Shown here one piece after another: positions 53,471-61,521 of a DNA stretch of 64,000 nucleotides. Source of the DNA: Janibacter cremeus (GTDB taxonomy: Bacteria > Actinomycetota > Actinomycetes > Actinomycetales > Dermatophilaceae); NCBI RefSeq assembly GCF_029395675.1, contig NZ_CP115184.1:744001-808000 (forward strand). Reading direction: 5' to 3'. Positions within the stretch are counted from its first letter, which is position 1, and the number at the start of each line of letters is the position of its first letter. The notes beneath the pieces were generated by a model. The model worked only from the letters and a program-made list of their open reading frames with translations. It searched no databases and had not been told where the DNA came from. A program made the position numbers and the translations under genes.

Positions 53471-54580
53471 ATGAGCGAAGCTTCCCCCCTGCGTACGTCA
53501 CCGATCCATGACCGGCACGTCGCCCTCAAGGCGAAGATGGCCGACTTCGGCGGCTGGGAGATGCCGATCGAGTACCCCGGCGGCGGAGTCGTGGCAGAGC
53601 ACGCGGCCGTGCGTGAGCGGGTCGGCCTCTTCGACGTCAGCCACCTGGGCAAGGTCCTCGTCCGCGGTGACGGCGCGGACGAGCTGGTCAACACGACGCT
53701 GACGAACGACCTCACCCGGATCGGCCCCGGCCAGGCGCAGTACACGATGTGCTGCAACGACGCCGGCGGTGTCATCGACGACCTCATCGTCTACCTGCGT
53801 GGTGTCGGCGACCTCTTCCTCATGCCCAACGCGGCCAACGCGGCCACCGTCGTCGAGAAGCTGCGTGCCGAGGCCCCCGAGGGCGTCGAGGTCGAGGACC
53901 ACCACGAGGACTTCGTCGTCCTCGCCGTCCAGGGCCCCCGGAGCGACGAGGTCCTCGGCGCCCTCGACCTGCCCGTCGACCACGACTACATGTCCTACGA
54001 CACGGCCCGCTGGCGCGACCACGAGCTCACCGTCTGCCGCACCGGCTACACGGGGGAGCGCGGCTACGAGCTCATCGCCCCCGCAGCCGCCGGCCTCGAG
54101 CTGTGGGACGCGCTCGTCGAGGCGATGGCGCCCTACGAGGGGCTGCCCTGCGGGCTCGGGGCGCGCGACACGCTGCGCACCGAGATGGGCTACCCGCTGC
54201 ACGGCAACGACCTCACCCCGGAGATCACCCCCGTCATGGCACGCGCCGCGTGGGCGGTCGGTTGGGACAAGGAGCGCTTCTGGGGCAAGGACGCGCTCGT
54301 CGCCCAGCGCGTGGCCAAGTCCTCGCGCCTGCTGCGCGGCGCCAAGGTGACCGGTCGCGGCATCCCGCGCCCCGGCTGCGCGGTCCGCGACAGCGAGGGC
54401 CACGAGGTCGGCGTGGTCACCTCGGGCACCTTCAGCCCGACGCTCAAGCAGGGCATCGCCCTGATCCTGGTCGACCGGGTCATCACCTGGGACGACGAGA
54501 TCGTCATCGACGTGCGCGGTCGCGACGTCCCTGCCACGGTGACCAAGCCCCCCTTCGTCGACGTACAGGTGAAGTCATGA
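53471..54580 (+). CDS. gcvT: glycine cleavage system aminomethyltransferase (T protein)
   Basis: A 369-residue folate-dependent enzyme that releases ammonia from the aminomethyl-lipoyl H protein. N-terminal MADFGGWEMPIEYP and the Asp in VSHLGKVLV-like DVSHLGK are conserved; RTGYTGERGYELI and GLGARDTLRTEMGYPLHGND are family blocks. Other gcv genes are not in this window. The stop overlaps the start of a 70-residue ORF (ATGA). Apparently leaderless. Confidence 0.95.
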   Translation: MSEASPLRTSPIHDRHVALKAKMADFGGWEMPIEYPGGGVVAEHAAVRERVGLFDVSHLGKVLVRGDGADELVNTTLTNDLTRIGPGQAQYTMCCNDAGGVIDDLIVYLRGVGDLFLMPNAANAATVVEKLRAEAPEGVEVEDHHEDFVVLAVQGPRSDEVLGALDLPVDHDYMSYDTARWRDHELTVCRTGYTGERGYELIAPAAAGLELWDALVEAMAPYEGLPCGLGARDTLRTEMGYPLHGNDLTPEITPVMARAAWAVGWDKERFWGKDALVAQRVAKSSRLLRGAKVTGRGIPRPGCAVRDSEGHEVGVVTSGTFSPTLKQGIALILVDRVITWDDEIVIDVRGRDVPATVTKPPFVDVQVKS

Positions 54581-54789
54581 CCGACAGCTACCGCTGGCGG
54601 CTCGAGGACGCCTCGGGCCAGGCACTGCCCGACCGTCCCGAGCAGTCCGTGCCGTTCCCGACCCAGGCCGACGCCGAGGCGTGGTTCGCCGAGTCGTGGG
54701 AGGACCTGGCCGGTGCCGGTGTCGCCCAGGTGAGCCTGCTGCGCGAGTCCGAGGTGGTCTACGGGCCGATGCCGCTGTCCCCGGAGTAG
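54577..54789 (+). CDS. small conserved hypothetical protein (70 aa)
   Basis: A 70-residue acidic protein whose ATG overlaps the gcvT stop by four bases. It is rich in Trp (WRLED, AWFAESWEDLA) with alternating hydrophobic positions suggesting a small alpha/beta fold. Similar small proteins occur in actinobacteria as far as I recall, but no function is known. Coupling to gcvT and a strong terminator just after it support it being real. Confidence 0.7.
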   Translation: MTDSYRWRLEDASGQALPDRPEQSVPFPTQADAEAWFAESWEDLAGAGVAQVSLLRESEVVYGPMPLSPE

Positions 54790-54799
54790 TACCCACGAC

Positions 54800-54840
54800 G
54801 CGAAGGGCCGCACCTGCTGCGAGCAGGTGCGGCCCTTCGC
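54800..54840. terminator. strong bidirectional terminator
   Basis: An 18-bp perfect stem, GCGAAGGGCCGCACCTGC and its complement, closes a TGCGA loop. It lies 11 bases after the 70-residue ORF and 20 bases from the convergent DUF3043 stop, so it serves both. Confidence 0.85.
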
Positions 54841-54859
54841 CGTGCGCGGGCGAGGCCCC

Positions 54860-55429
54860 CTAGACCTTGGCGCCCCGCTCCACCTTCGGCTTCGGCAGGC
54901 GGGTGCGGCGCATCTGGAAGGCGCGCATCGCCTGGTACATCCCGACACCGCGCAGCTCGGCGTCCTCACCGAAGCGCTCGCGGATCTTCGGCTTGGTGCG
55001 GCGCCACAGGAGCCAGGCGTCGAGGATCGCGATGATGATCAGCACGTAGACGGCGAGGAAGACGAAGGTCGCCCACGAGCCGGCGAAGAGGCTGAGGACG
55101 AGGACGGCGAGCATCAGCGGCAGCAGCAGCTCACCCAGGCTCCAGCGCGCGTCGACGACGTCGCGGGCGTAGCGGCGCACCGGTCCCTTGTCGCGCGGGG
55201 GCAGGTGCCGGTCGTCGCCGGTGACCATCGCCTGGCGCACCTTCTGGCCCTCGGCGCGACGGGCCGCCCGGTCGGCGGCCTTGGCGGCCTTGCGGTCGTT
55301 CTGCACCAGGGGTCGCTTGCGCGCCGCCTCCTGGTCCCTGCGCCGGGGGGTCGGTCGGTTCTTCGCCCCCTCGCGGTGGGGTCGCTCATCCGTGGCGGCG
55401 GGCTGGTCATCCTTCTTGCGTCCGAACAC
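54860..55429 (-). CDS. DUF3043 domain-containing membrane protein
   Basis: A 189-residue protein with a basic, charged N-terminal half (FGRKKDD, then Arg/Lys-rich), two TM segments (about 115-160), and a short C-terminal tail. FGRKK at the start, PVRRYARDVVDARW and GMYQAMRAFQMRR are typical of actinobacterial DUF3043. The GTG at 55429 gives the usual N-terminus and sits seven bases from a TAGAGT -10-like box, suggesting leaderless translation. Function unknown. Confidence 0.88.
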   Translation of the reverse strand: MFGRKKDDQPAATDERPHREGAKNRPTPRRRDQEAARKRPLVQNDRKAAKAADRAARRAEGQKVRQAMVTGDDRHLPPRDKGPVRRYARDVVDARWSLGELLLPLMLAVLVLSLFAGSWATFVFLAVYVLIIIAILDAWLLWRRTKPKIRERFGEDAELRGVGMYQAMRAFQMRRTRLPKPKVERGAKV

Positions 55430-55436
55430 GAGGTGC

Positions 55437-55442
55437 ACTCTA
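55437..55442 (-). promoter_or_regulatory. -10 box (TAGAGT), leaderless start of DUF3043
   Basis: TAGAGT on the minus strand ends seven bases before the GTG at 55429 and no Shine-Dalgarno intervenes. The same spacing is seen at several other genes in the window. Confidence 0.5.
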
Positions 55443-55506
55443 GGCGTACGGGCGCCGACCCGGGTCGCCGGGGACGGCCGGGCGCCCCCGCGACGGTCGC
55501 GGTGGA

Positions 55507-55785
55507 TCAGCGCTCGACGAGCTTGACGAAGGTGGTGTCCTCTCCGTCGTCCTGGGGCGGCTGGTAGAGGAAGGCGAGCCGGTCCTCCTCGAAGGCCGCG
55601 AACCAGTCGTCCCAGGACATCTGCTCCAGCTCGTCCTCGGTGGCCCCGCCGGGGAAGTCGATGCGCAGCACGCCGACCCCCTCCTGCGACTCGGTCCCGA
55701 CGACGCGGGCCGGGACACCGTCGTGCTGCTCCACCCAGGTGCGGATCTCGTCGTGGTCGACCGTCGTGCGGCTCTCGGCAGCCAT
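55507..55785 (-). CDS. conserved hypothetical protein (92 aa)
   Basis: A 92-residue acidic protein. RTWVEQHDGVPARVVG, VLRIDFPGGATEDELEQMSW and the tail DTTFVKLVER match a small family found widely in bacteria, including cyanobacteria, as best I recall; it has no assigned function. A ribosome binding site (GAGGAG) precedes the ATG. It stands between DUF3043 and the divergent M20 gene. Confidence 0.75.
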   Translation of the reverse strand: MAAESRTTVDHDEIRTWVEQHDGVPARVVGTESQEGVGVLRIDFPGGATEDELEQMSWDDWFAAFEEDRLAFLYQPPQDDGEDTTFVKLVER

Positions 55786-55857
55786 CACTCCTCCTCGTGT
55801 CGGGTGCATCCCACCGGTACCCGCCCGTCCCCGGTGCATGCGCGCGGCGGCTCGCGA

Positions 55858-55863
55858 TACGGT
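55858..55863 (+). promoter_or_regulatory. -10 box (TACGGT), leaderless start of the M20 gene
   Basis: TACGGT ends seven bases before the GTG at 55871, consistent with a leaderless transcript. Confidence 0.45.
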
Positions 55864-55870
55864 CGCTCGC

Positions 55871-57235
55871 GTGACCGACACCACTCTCACCGCAGACCAG
55901 ATCGAGACCCTGCGCGCCCGCGTCCGCGCGCTGATGCCGCAGGTGCGCGCCGACCTGGAGGACCTCACCCGGATCCCGAGCGTCAGCCTCGACTCCTTCG
56001 ACCAGGGCCACGTCCGGGCCGCCGCCGAGCGCACCGCGCAGCTGCTGCGCGCGGAGGGCCTCGAGGTCGAGATCGTGGAGGAAGGGGGGCGCCCGGCGGT
56101 CATCGGCCACGCCGCCGGACCGGAGGGCGCTCCGACCGTCCTGCTCTACGCGCACCACGACGTGCAGCCCCCCGGTGACCGGGCGGACTGGGACACCGAC
56201 CCCTTCGAGCCGACCGAGGTCGACGGGCGCCTCTACGGTCGCGGCGCGGCCGACGACAAGGCCGGGGTCATGGCGCACGTCGCCGCGCTGCGGGCCCACT
56301 CGGGCGAGCTGCCCGTCGGCGTCACCGTCTTCGTCGAGGGCGAGGAGGAGATCGCCAGCGAGTCGCTGCCGCGGATCCTCGAGCGCCACGGCGACAAGCT
56401 GACCTCGGACGCCATCGTCCTCGCCGACTCGCTCAACTGGGCCATCGGGACGCCCGCGCTCACGACCACCCTGCGCGGCTCCCTTCGCGCCGTCGTCACC
56501 GTGCGCACCCTGGACCACGGGGTGCACTCGGGGATGTTCGGCGGGGCCTGCCCCGACGCGATCACGACGCTGTGCCGCCTGCTGGCGACGCTCCACGACG
56601 ACCAGGGTGACGTCGCGATCGAGGGGCTCGTGCACACCGACGCCCCGGAGATCGACTACGACGAGGCCCGCCTGCGCGAGGAGTCCGGCCTGCTGGAGGG
56701 CACCGAGCTCATCGGCACCGGCTCGATCCCCTCCCGGCTGTGGACCAAGCCGGCCGCCGTCGTCATCGGCATCGACGCGCCCTCGGTCGACGAGGCGGGC
56801 AATGTCCTCAACGCCGGCGCGAGCGCCAAGATCAACCTGCGCCTCAACCCGACCCAGGACCCGCAGGAGGCGTGGACCGCGCTGCAGAAGCACCTGGCCG
56901 ACTACGCCCCGTGGGGGGCGACGGTCGAGGTCGAGCTCGACGAGCAGGGCTGGGGCTTCGCCGCAGACGCGCAGGGACCGGTCTACGACCAGGCCCGCGC
57001 CGCCTTCGCCGACGCCTGGGGCACGGATCCGGTCGACGTCGGCATCGGAGGGTCGATCCCCTTCGTGCAGGCCTTCGCGGAGAAGTTCCCCGACGCGGCC
57101 ATCCTCGTCACCGGCGTCGAGGACCCCGACACCCGCGCCCACGGCGCGAACGAGTCGCTGCACCTGGGTGAGTTCGAGAACGTGTGCGTCGCCGAGGCGC
57201 TGCTGCTCGCCCGCCTCGGCGCGATGCGCTCCTGA
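55871..57235 (+). CDS. M20 family dipeptidase
   Basis: A 454-residue zinc peptidase. Metal and catalytic residues are in LYAHHDVQPPGD (His, Asp), GRGAADDKAGVMA (bridging Asp) and VEGEEEIASESL (catalytic Glu pair); a dimerisation domain interrupts the core (about 190-350). Family members cleave dipeptides or act on N-acyl amino acids. GTG start appears leaderless. Convergent with a Rieske/DUF2231 gene. Confidence 0.93.
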   Translation: MTDTTLTADQIETLRARVRALMPQVRADLEDLTRIPSVSLDSFDQGHVRAAAERTAQLLRAEGLEVEIVEEGGRPAVIGHAAGPEGAPTVLLYAHHDVQPPGDRADWDTDPFEPTEVDGRLYGRGAADDKAGVMAHVAALRAHSGELPVGVTVFVEGEEEIASESLPRILERHGDKLTSDAIVLADSLNWAIGTPALTTTLRGSLRAVVTVRTLDHGVHSGMFGGACPDAITTLCRLLATLHDDQGDVAIEGLVHTDAPEIDYDEARLREESGLLEGTELIGTGSIPSRLWTKPAAVVIGIDAPSVDEAGNVLNAGASAKINLRLNPTQDPQEAWTALQKHLADYAPWGATVEVELDEQGWGFAADAQGPVYDQARAAFADAWGTDPVDVGIGGSIPFVQAFAEKFPDAAILVTGVEDPDTRAHGANESLHLGEFENVCVAEALLLARLGAMRS

Positions 57236-57237
57236 CG

Positions 57238-57278
57238 CCGACCCCCGCTCGGTGGTCGTCCGCGTCGGCGGGGGTCGG
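57238..57278. terminator. bidirectional terminator
   Basis: CCGACCCCCGC and GCGGGGGTCGG form 11-base perfect arms around 19 bases, between the convergent M20 and Rieske/DUF2231 stops. Confidence 0.7.
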
Positions 57279-57289
57279 AGCGGGTGCGG

Positions 57290-58165
57290 TCACCGGCTCG
57301 CCCGCCGCACGCGCACCTCGATCCGGCCGTCCGTCTCGCGTGCGTCCAGCACCGGCTGGGTCGCCGTCGCGGGCCCACGCACCACCGAGCCGTCTCGCAC
57401 GTCGAAGCGCGAGCCGTGGCAGGGGCAGGTGATCACCTGCTCCTCGACCTCGCCGTCGCTGAGCGCGCAGCCGCGGTGGGAGCACCGGTCGTGCAGGGCG
57501 AAGACCTGACCGCGGTGCCGGCCCAGCACCACGGGCGTCTCCCCGGCCATGGCGGCGACGGTCCCCTCCTGTGGCACCTCGCCCGCGTCGACCACGTCGG
57601 TCCAGTCGGAGGGGCCGACGTCGAAGGCCGTCTGGTTCACCCCGGTACCGCGGACGAAGGTGATGTGGCCGCCCAGGAACCCGCTGACGCCCAGGACCGC
57701 CGACCCGGCGAGGGCCAGGGCCGACCCGGCCCGGCTCGGGCCGCCGCGTCGGGCCGCGAGCGAGAGCGCGTACAGGGACAGTGCGACGACGTTCGCTCCC
57801 GCATGGACCAGACCCATGCGGCGGACACCCTCGTCACCCAGCTCCGAGTCGGCCCAGTCGCTGGCCCCGCTCAGCGCCGTCGGCACGGCCGTCAGCAGGC
57901 CCAGCTGCAGCAGGCGCCGGGAGGCCCGCCCGTCGTCCGGACCGACGAGGTCGAGCACGCTCGCGCCGACGAAGGAGCCGATGACCACGTCGGTCAGCGG
58001 GGGGTGCACGGGGTGGCCCAGCCACGTCCCGCTCAGGGCGTCCTTGACCCCGCCGGCGGGGACCGCCTTGCGGATGGCCGTGCCCACTGCCTTGCCCGGC
58101 TCGTCCAGCCGGGCCAGTCGCTCGATGCGGTCGGTCAGCGTCGTCAGCGGTCCCAGAGCAGTCAT
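57290..58165 (-). CDS. DUF2231 membrane protein with C-terminal Rieske [2Fe-2S] domain
   Basis: A 291-residue fusion. The N-terminal DUF2231 part (about 1-180) has several TM segments and the motif WLGHPVHPPLTDV. The C-terminal Rieske domain ligates a [2Fe-2S] cluster through CSHRG and CPCHGSRFD. Three in-frame ATGs occur in a row; the third (58165) has GGAGG at the best distance. It is likely an electron-transfer or redox membrane protein; partner unknown. Confidence 0.9.
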   Translation of the reverse strand: MTALGPLTTLTDRIERLARLDEPGKAVGTAIRKAVPAGGVKDALSGTWLGHPVHPPLTDVVIGSFVGASVLDLVGPDDGRASRRLLQLGLLTAVPTALSGASDWADSELGDEGVRRMGLVHAGANVVALSLYALSLAARRGGPSRAGSALALAGSAVLGVSGFLGGHITFVRGTGVNQTAFDVGPSDWTDVVDAGEVPQEGTVAAMAGETPVVLGRHRGQVFALHDRCSHRGCALSDGEVEEQVITCPCHGSRFDVRDGSVVRGPATATQPVLDARETDGRIEVRVRRASR

Positions 58166-58303
58166 CATCATCCTCCGTGCGCGCAGGCGGGTGCAGGTCT
58201 CCTGCTGGTACCCCTGCCCAGCGCGGGGTAAACGGACGGACGTGCCGGGGCCACCCCCTTCGCACCCCTTGAGCGGAGGAGCCGCCGACGGGAGACTGGA
58301 GCG

Positions 58304-58810
58304 ATGGTCACGCTCACTGCCGTCCGGGGAGACATCACCACCCAGGAGGTCGACGCGGTCGTCAACGCCGCCAACTCCGCGATGCGCGGAGGCGGGGGAG
58401 TGGACGGGGCGATCCACCGGGCGGGCGGTCCGGCGGTGCTGGAGGACTGCATCGCGCGCTTCCCCGACGGCCTCGCGACCGGGGACGCCGGCTGGACGAC
58501 CGCAGGGGACATGCCCGCCCGGTGGGTCATCCACACCGTCGGACCGAACCACAGCGCCGGCCAGACCGATCGCTCGCTGCTCACCTCCTGCTACCGACGC
58601 TCCCTCGAGGTGGCCGACGAGCTCGGGGCGCGCAGCATCGCCTTCCCGCTGATCAGTGCCGGGATCTACGGCTGGCCCAAGGACGACGCCATCGCGGCCG
58701 CCGTCGAGACGATCACGCAGGCGCGCACGGCGGTCGAGGCCGCGCACATCGTGGCCTTCGACGAGGACACCTTCGAGCAGGTCAGGCGACGGTGCCCGGG
58801 CGGGGCATGA
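58304..58810 (+). CDS. macrodomain protein (O-acetyl-ADP-ribose deacetylase-like)
   Basis: A 168-residue macrodomain. The ADP-ribose-binding loops are VNAANSAMRGGGGVDGAIH (the MacroD-type motif with catalytic Asp) and FPLISAGIYGWP. Length and motifs match the YmdB/MacroD class that hydrolyses O-acetyl-ADP-ribose or mono-ADP-ribosyl groups. Single gene. Confidence 0.92.
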   Translation: MVTLTAVRGDITTQEVDAVVNAANSAMRGGGGVDGAIHRAGGPAVLEDCIARFPDGLATGDAGWTTAGDMPARWVIHTVGPNHSAGQTDRSLLTSCYRRSLEVADELGARSIAFPLISAGIYGWPKDDAIAAAVETITQARTAVEAAHIVAFDEDTFEQVRRRCPGGA

Positions 58811-58841
58811 CGACGGGCCCCGCCGCGCCGTGATGGATAAA

Positions 58842-58860
58842 AGTACAATTTTCAACTACT
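58842..58860 (+). promoter_or_regulatory. AT-rich promoter/operator before the GHR-like gene
   Basis: A markedly AT-rich stretch, AGTACAATTTTCAACTACT, directly precedes the ATG. TACAAT (58844-58849) is a good -10, and AGTA/TACT form short inverted arms. A redox-sensing repressor (MarR/HxlR type) may bind here; that is speculative. Confidence 0.4.
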
Positions 58861-59910
58861 ATGGGTGACATGACACAGGGCACTTACGTCGAGAAGGAAT
58901 TCCAGCGCGACACGACCTACATCGAGGACCGGATCACCTCCGACGGCAGCGGTGAGTGGCCGGTCGAGCCGGGCCGGTACCGGCTGGTGGTCTCCCGGGC
59001 GTGCCCGTGGGCCAACCGCACGATCATCGTCCGGCGCCTGCTCGGGCTCGAGGACGTCATCTCCATGGGCGTCACCGGTCCGACCCACGACGCCGACAGC
59101 TGGACCTTCGACCTCGACGAGGGGCGCCTCGACCCGGTGCTGGGCATCCCGCGGATCAAGGACGCCTACCTCAAGCGCTTCCCCGACTACTCGAAGGGGA
59201 TCACCGTCCCCGCGCTCGTCGATGTGCCCTCCGGTGAGGTCGTGACGAACAACTTCCCGCAGATCACCCTCGACTTCTCCACGCAGTGGCGCGAGTACCA
59301 CCGCGAGGGTGCCCCGGACCTGTGGCCCGAGGACCTGCGCGAGGAGATGGAGGCCGTCAACAAGCGGGTGTACACCGAGATCAACAACGGCGTCTACCGC
59401 TGCGGGTTCTCCGGCGACCAGGCTGCCTACGAGGCCGCGTACGACCGGCTCTGGGCGGCCATGGACTGGCTCGAGGAGCGCCTGTCGACCCGTCGCTACC
59501 TCATGGGTGACCACATCACCGAGGCCGACGTGCGTCTGTTCACCACGCTCGCGCGCTTCGATGCCGTCTACCACGGACACTTCAAGGCCAACCGCTCCAA
59601 GCTGAGCGAGATGCCGGTGCTGTGGGCCTACGCCCGCGACCTGTTCACCACGCCCGGGTTCGGTGACACCACCGACTTCACCCACATCAAGAGCCACTAC
59701 TACGAGGTCCACCGGGACATCAACCCCACGGGCATCGTGCCGGCGGGCCCGGACCACGCCAACTGGCTCGAGCCGCACGGCCGTGAGGCCCTGGGCGGCT
59801 CGCCCTTCGGGCCGAACGGGACGGCACCCGGCGCGCCGAGCGAGGACGAGCGCGTCCCCGTGGCGCACAACCCGCTGCTCGACGAGGCCGGGATGGTCCG
59901 CTCGGGCTGA
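58861..59910 (+). CDS. glutathionyl-hydroquinone reductase-like GST family protein
   Basis: A 349-residue protein of the ECM4/YqjG class. A thioredoxin-fold N-domain carries RACPWANRTIIVRRLLGLE with the catalytic Cys, and the C-domain is GST-like (RYLMGDHITEADVRLFTTL). These enzymes reduce glutathionylated hydroquinones; because actinobacteria use mycothiol, the physiological thiol here is probably different. The promoter region is unusually AT-rich, hinting at induction. A second ATG three codons downstream is possible. Confidence 0.9.
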   Translation: MGDMTQGTYVEKEFQRDTTYIEDRITSDGSGEWPVEPGRYRLVVSRACPWANRTIIVRRLLGLEDVISMGVTGPTHDADSWTFDLDEGRLDPVLGIPRIKDAYLKRFPDYSKGITVPALVDVPSGEVVTNNFPQITLDFSTQWREYHREGAPDLWPEDLREEMEAVNKRVYTEINNGVYRCGFSGDQAAYEAAYDRLWAAMDWLEERLSTRRYLMGDHITEADVRLFTTLARFDAVYHGHFKANRSKLSEMPVLWAYARDLFTTPGFGDTTDFTHIKSHYYEVHRDINPTGIVPAGPDHANWLEPHGREALGGSPFGPNGTAPGAPSEDERVPVAHNPLLDEAGMVRSG

Positions 59911-59944
59911 CCGCGCCCGCCCGGGGGACCCGATCCTTCACCCT

Positions 59945-60166
59945 CAGCGGTGGCCCTGCGGCCTCGTGGTGGAGATCGACGGCGCGGGTCACCGGTGGGG
60001 GCTGGCGGTCATGGACGACAACCTCCGGCAGAACGCAGTTGCTCTCGGTGGGGACACCGTCCTGCGCCTCGACCTGTTCGGGCTGCGGATCGCAGAGGAG
60101 CAGTTCATGAAGCAGGTCGTGACCGCTCATGCTCGGCTCACCGGTGGTGCCAAGCCCCTCGGCTGA
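59945..60166 (+). pseudogene. remnant of a DUF559-type endonuclease-fold protein
   Basis: The frame ending at 60166 encodes VVEIDGAGHRWGLAVMDDN and LGGDTVLRLDLFGLRIAEEQ, the C-terminal part of DUF559/Vsr-like proteins common in actinobacteria. The N-terminal region is missing and there is no start or RBS; the frame upstream runs into the previous gene. It is followed by two palindromic repeats, so a deletion or repeat-associated rearrangement may have destroyed it. Confidence 0.65.
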
Positions 60167-60175
60167 CCGTGAACT

Positions 60176-60214
60176 CGCGGGCGATTCCTCCGCGCGTACA
60201 CCTCCAACCGCGTC
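60176..60214 (-). repeat. palindromic repeat (GGTGGAGGTGAAC family), copy 2
   Basis: On the minus strand it reads GCGGTTGGAGGTGTACGCGC followed by a GGAATCGCCCGCG block, aligned with copies at 36540 and 60251. It lies just after the DUF559 remnant. Confidence 0.65.
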
Positions 60215-60250
60215 AAAGACCGAGCAGGCCGCGCCGAGTGGACACAGACG

Positions 60251-60290
60251 CGCGGGCGCTTCACCCGCGTGTTCACCTCCACCCGGTTCA
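60251..60290 (-). repeat. palindromic repeat (GGTGGAGGTGAAC family), copy 3, supplies nadA stop
   Basis: On the minus strand it begins TGAACCGGGTGGAGGTGAAC. Its first three bases are the stop codon of nadA, so the repeat borders the gene's 3' end directly. Together with copy 2 it forms a pair in the same orientation. Confidence 0.7.
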
Positions 60291-61481
60291 GGGCAGGGCG
60301 AGCATCCGGTCCAGCGCCGTGCGTGCCTGCTGCGCAACGGTCTCGTCGACGACGATCGGGTTGACCACGCGTCCCTCGACGAGTGACTCGAGCGCCCAGA
60401 CGAGGTGCGGCAGGTCGATGCGGTTCATCGTCGAGCAGTAGCAGACGTTCTTCTCCAGGAAGCTGATCTGCTGCTCCGGGTGCTCCTTCGCCAGACGCTG
60501 CACGAGGTTGAGCTCGGTCCCGACGACCCACTTCGTGCCGGCGGGGGCGGACGAGACGGCCTGGATGATCTTCTCCGTCGAGCCGACCTCGTCGGCGAGC
60601 GAGACGACCTCGTTGCGGCACTCCGGGTGCACGATCACCCGCACGCCGGGGATCTCCCGTCGCGCCGTCTCGACGGCCTCGGGGGTGAACCGTCCGTGGA
60701 CCGAGCAGTGGCCGCGCCACAGGATCATCCGTGCGTCGCGGATCTCCTCGACGGTCAGCCCGCCCATCGGCCGGTGGGGGTTCCACACCACGCAGTCGTC
60801 GAGGTCGCGGCCGAGGTCGCGCGCCCAGGTGTTGCGGCCGAGGTGCTGGTCGGGCAGGAAGAGGACCTTGCCCTCGCCGTCGACGCCGCCGACCCGGTCG
60901 AAGGCCCACGTCAGCGCCCGCTCGGCGTTGGAGCTGGTGCACACGGTGCCGCCGTTGCGTCCGGTGAAGGCCTTGATGGCCGCGGAGGAGTTCATGTAGG
61001 TCACGGGCACCGTCGACTCGGCGACCCCGGCCTCGACGAGGTCGTCCCAGCAGTCCTCGACCTGGTGCAGGGCGGCCATGTCGGCCATGGAGCAGCCGGC
61101 GGCGAGGTCGGGCAGGACGACCGTCTGCTCGTCGTTGGTGAGGATGTCGGCGGACTCGGCCATGAAGTGCACGCCGCAGAAGACGATGTACGGCGCGTCC
61201 GGCCGGGCGGCAGCCTCCTTGGCCAGCTTGAAGGAGTCGCCGGTGGTGTCCGTGAACTCGATGACCTCGTCGCGCTGGTAGTGGTGCCCGAGGACGAAGA
61301 CGCGGTCACCCAGTGCCTCCTTGGCTGCGCGCGCACGCGCGACGAGGTCGGGGTCGGAGGGCTGCGGCAGCTCGCCGGGGCACTCGACACCTCGCTCCGA
61401 GTGCAGGTCGCTGTCCTGGCCGAGGACGAGCAGCGACAGGGGCGCCGGGCGGGTCTGGGTCGTCTCGCTCACGTCAGGCAT
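60288..61481 (-). CDS. nadA: quinolinate synthase
   Basis: A 397-residue [4Fe-4S] enzyme that condenses iminoaspartate with dihydroxyacetone phosphate in de novo NAD synthesis. Motifs include LGHHYQRDEV, CGVHFMAESA (cluster Cys), NPHRPMGG and HPECRNEV, with further cysteines in KNVCYCSTM. ATG at 61481; a GTG three codons downstream is possible. nadB and nadC are not in the window. The stop codon lies at the edge of a dispersed repeat. Confidence 0.95.
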   Translation of the reverse strand: MPDVSETTQTRPAPLSLLVLGQDSDLHSERGVECPGELPQPSDPDLVARARAAKEALGDRVFVLGHHYQRDEVIEFTDTTGDSFKLAKEAAARPDAPYIVFCGVHFMAESADILTNDEQTVVLPDLAAGCSMADMAALHQVEDCWDDLVEAGVAESTVPVTYMNSSAAIKAFTGRNGGTVCTSSNAERALTWAFDRVGGVDGEGKVLFLPDQHLGRNTWARDLGRDLDDCVVWNPHRPMGGLTVEEIRDARMILWRGHCSVHGRFTPEAVETARREIPGVRVIVHPECRNEVVSLADEVGSTEKIIQAVSSAPAGTKWVVGTELNLVQRLAKEHPEQQISFLEKNVCYCSTMNRIDLPHLVWALESLVEGRVVNPIVVDETVAQQARTALDRMLALP

Positions 61482-61509
61482 GGTCCCACAGCGTCGACGG
61501 CACTCTCGG

Positions 61510-61515
61510 TAGAGT
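61510..61515 (+). promoter_or_regulatory. -10 box (TAGAGT), leaderless start of glycerate kinase
   Basis: TAGAGT ends six bases before the GTG at 61522 in the divergent nadA interval; no Shine-Dalgarno is present. Confidence 0.5.
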
Positions 61516-61521
61516 CCATGC

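Noticed and set aside
54860-57163. A long minus-strand frame running through DUF3043 into the M20 gene
   Set aside because: Only its 3' part (54860-55429) resembles a protein family; the rest is antisense to the clearly coding M20 dipeptidase.
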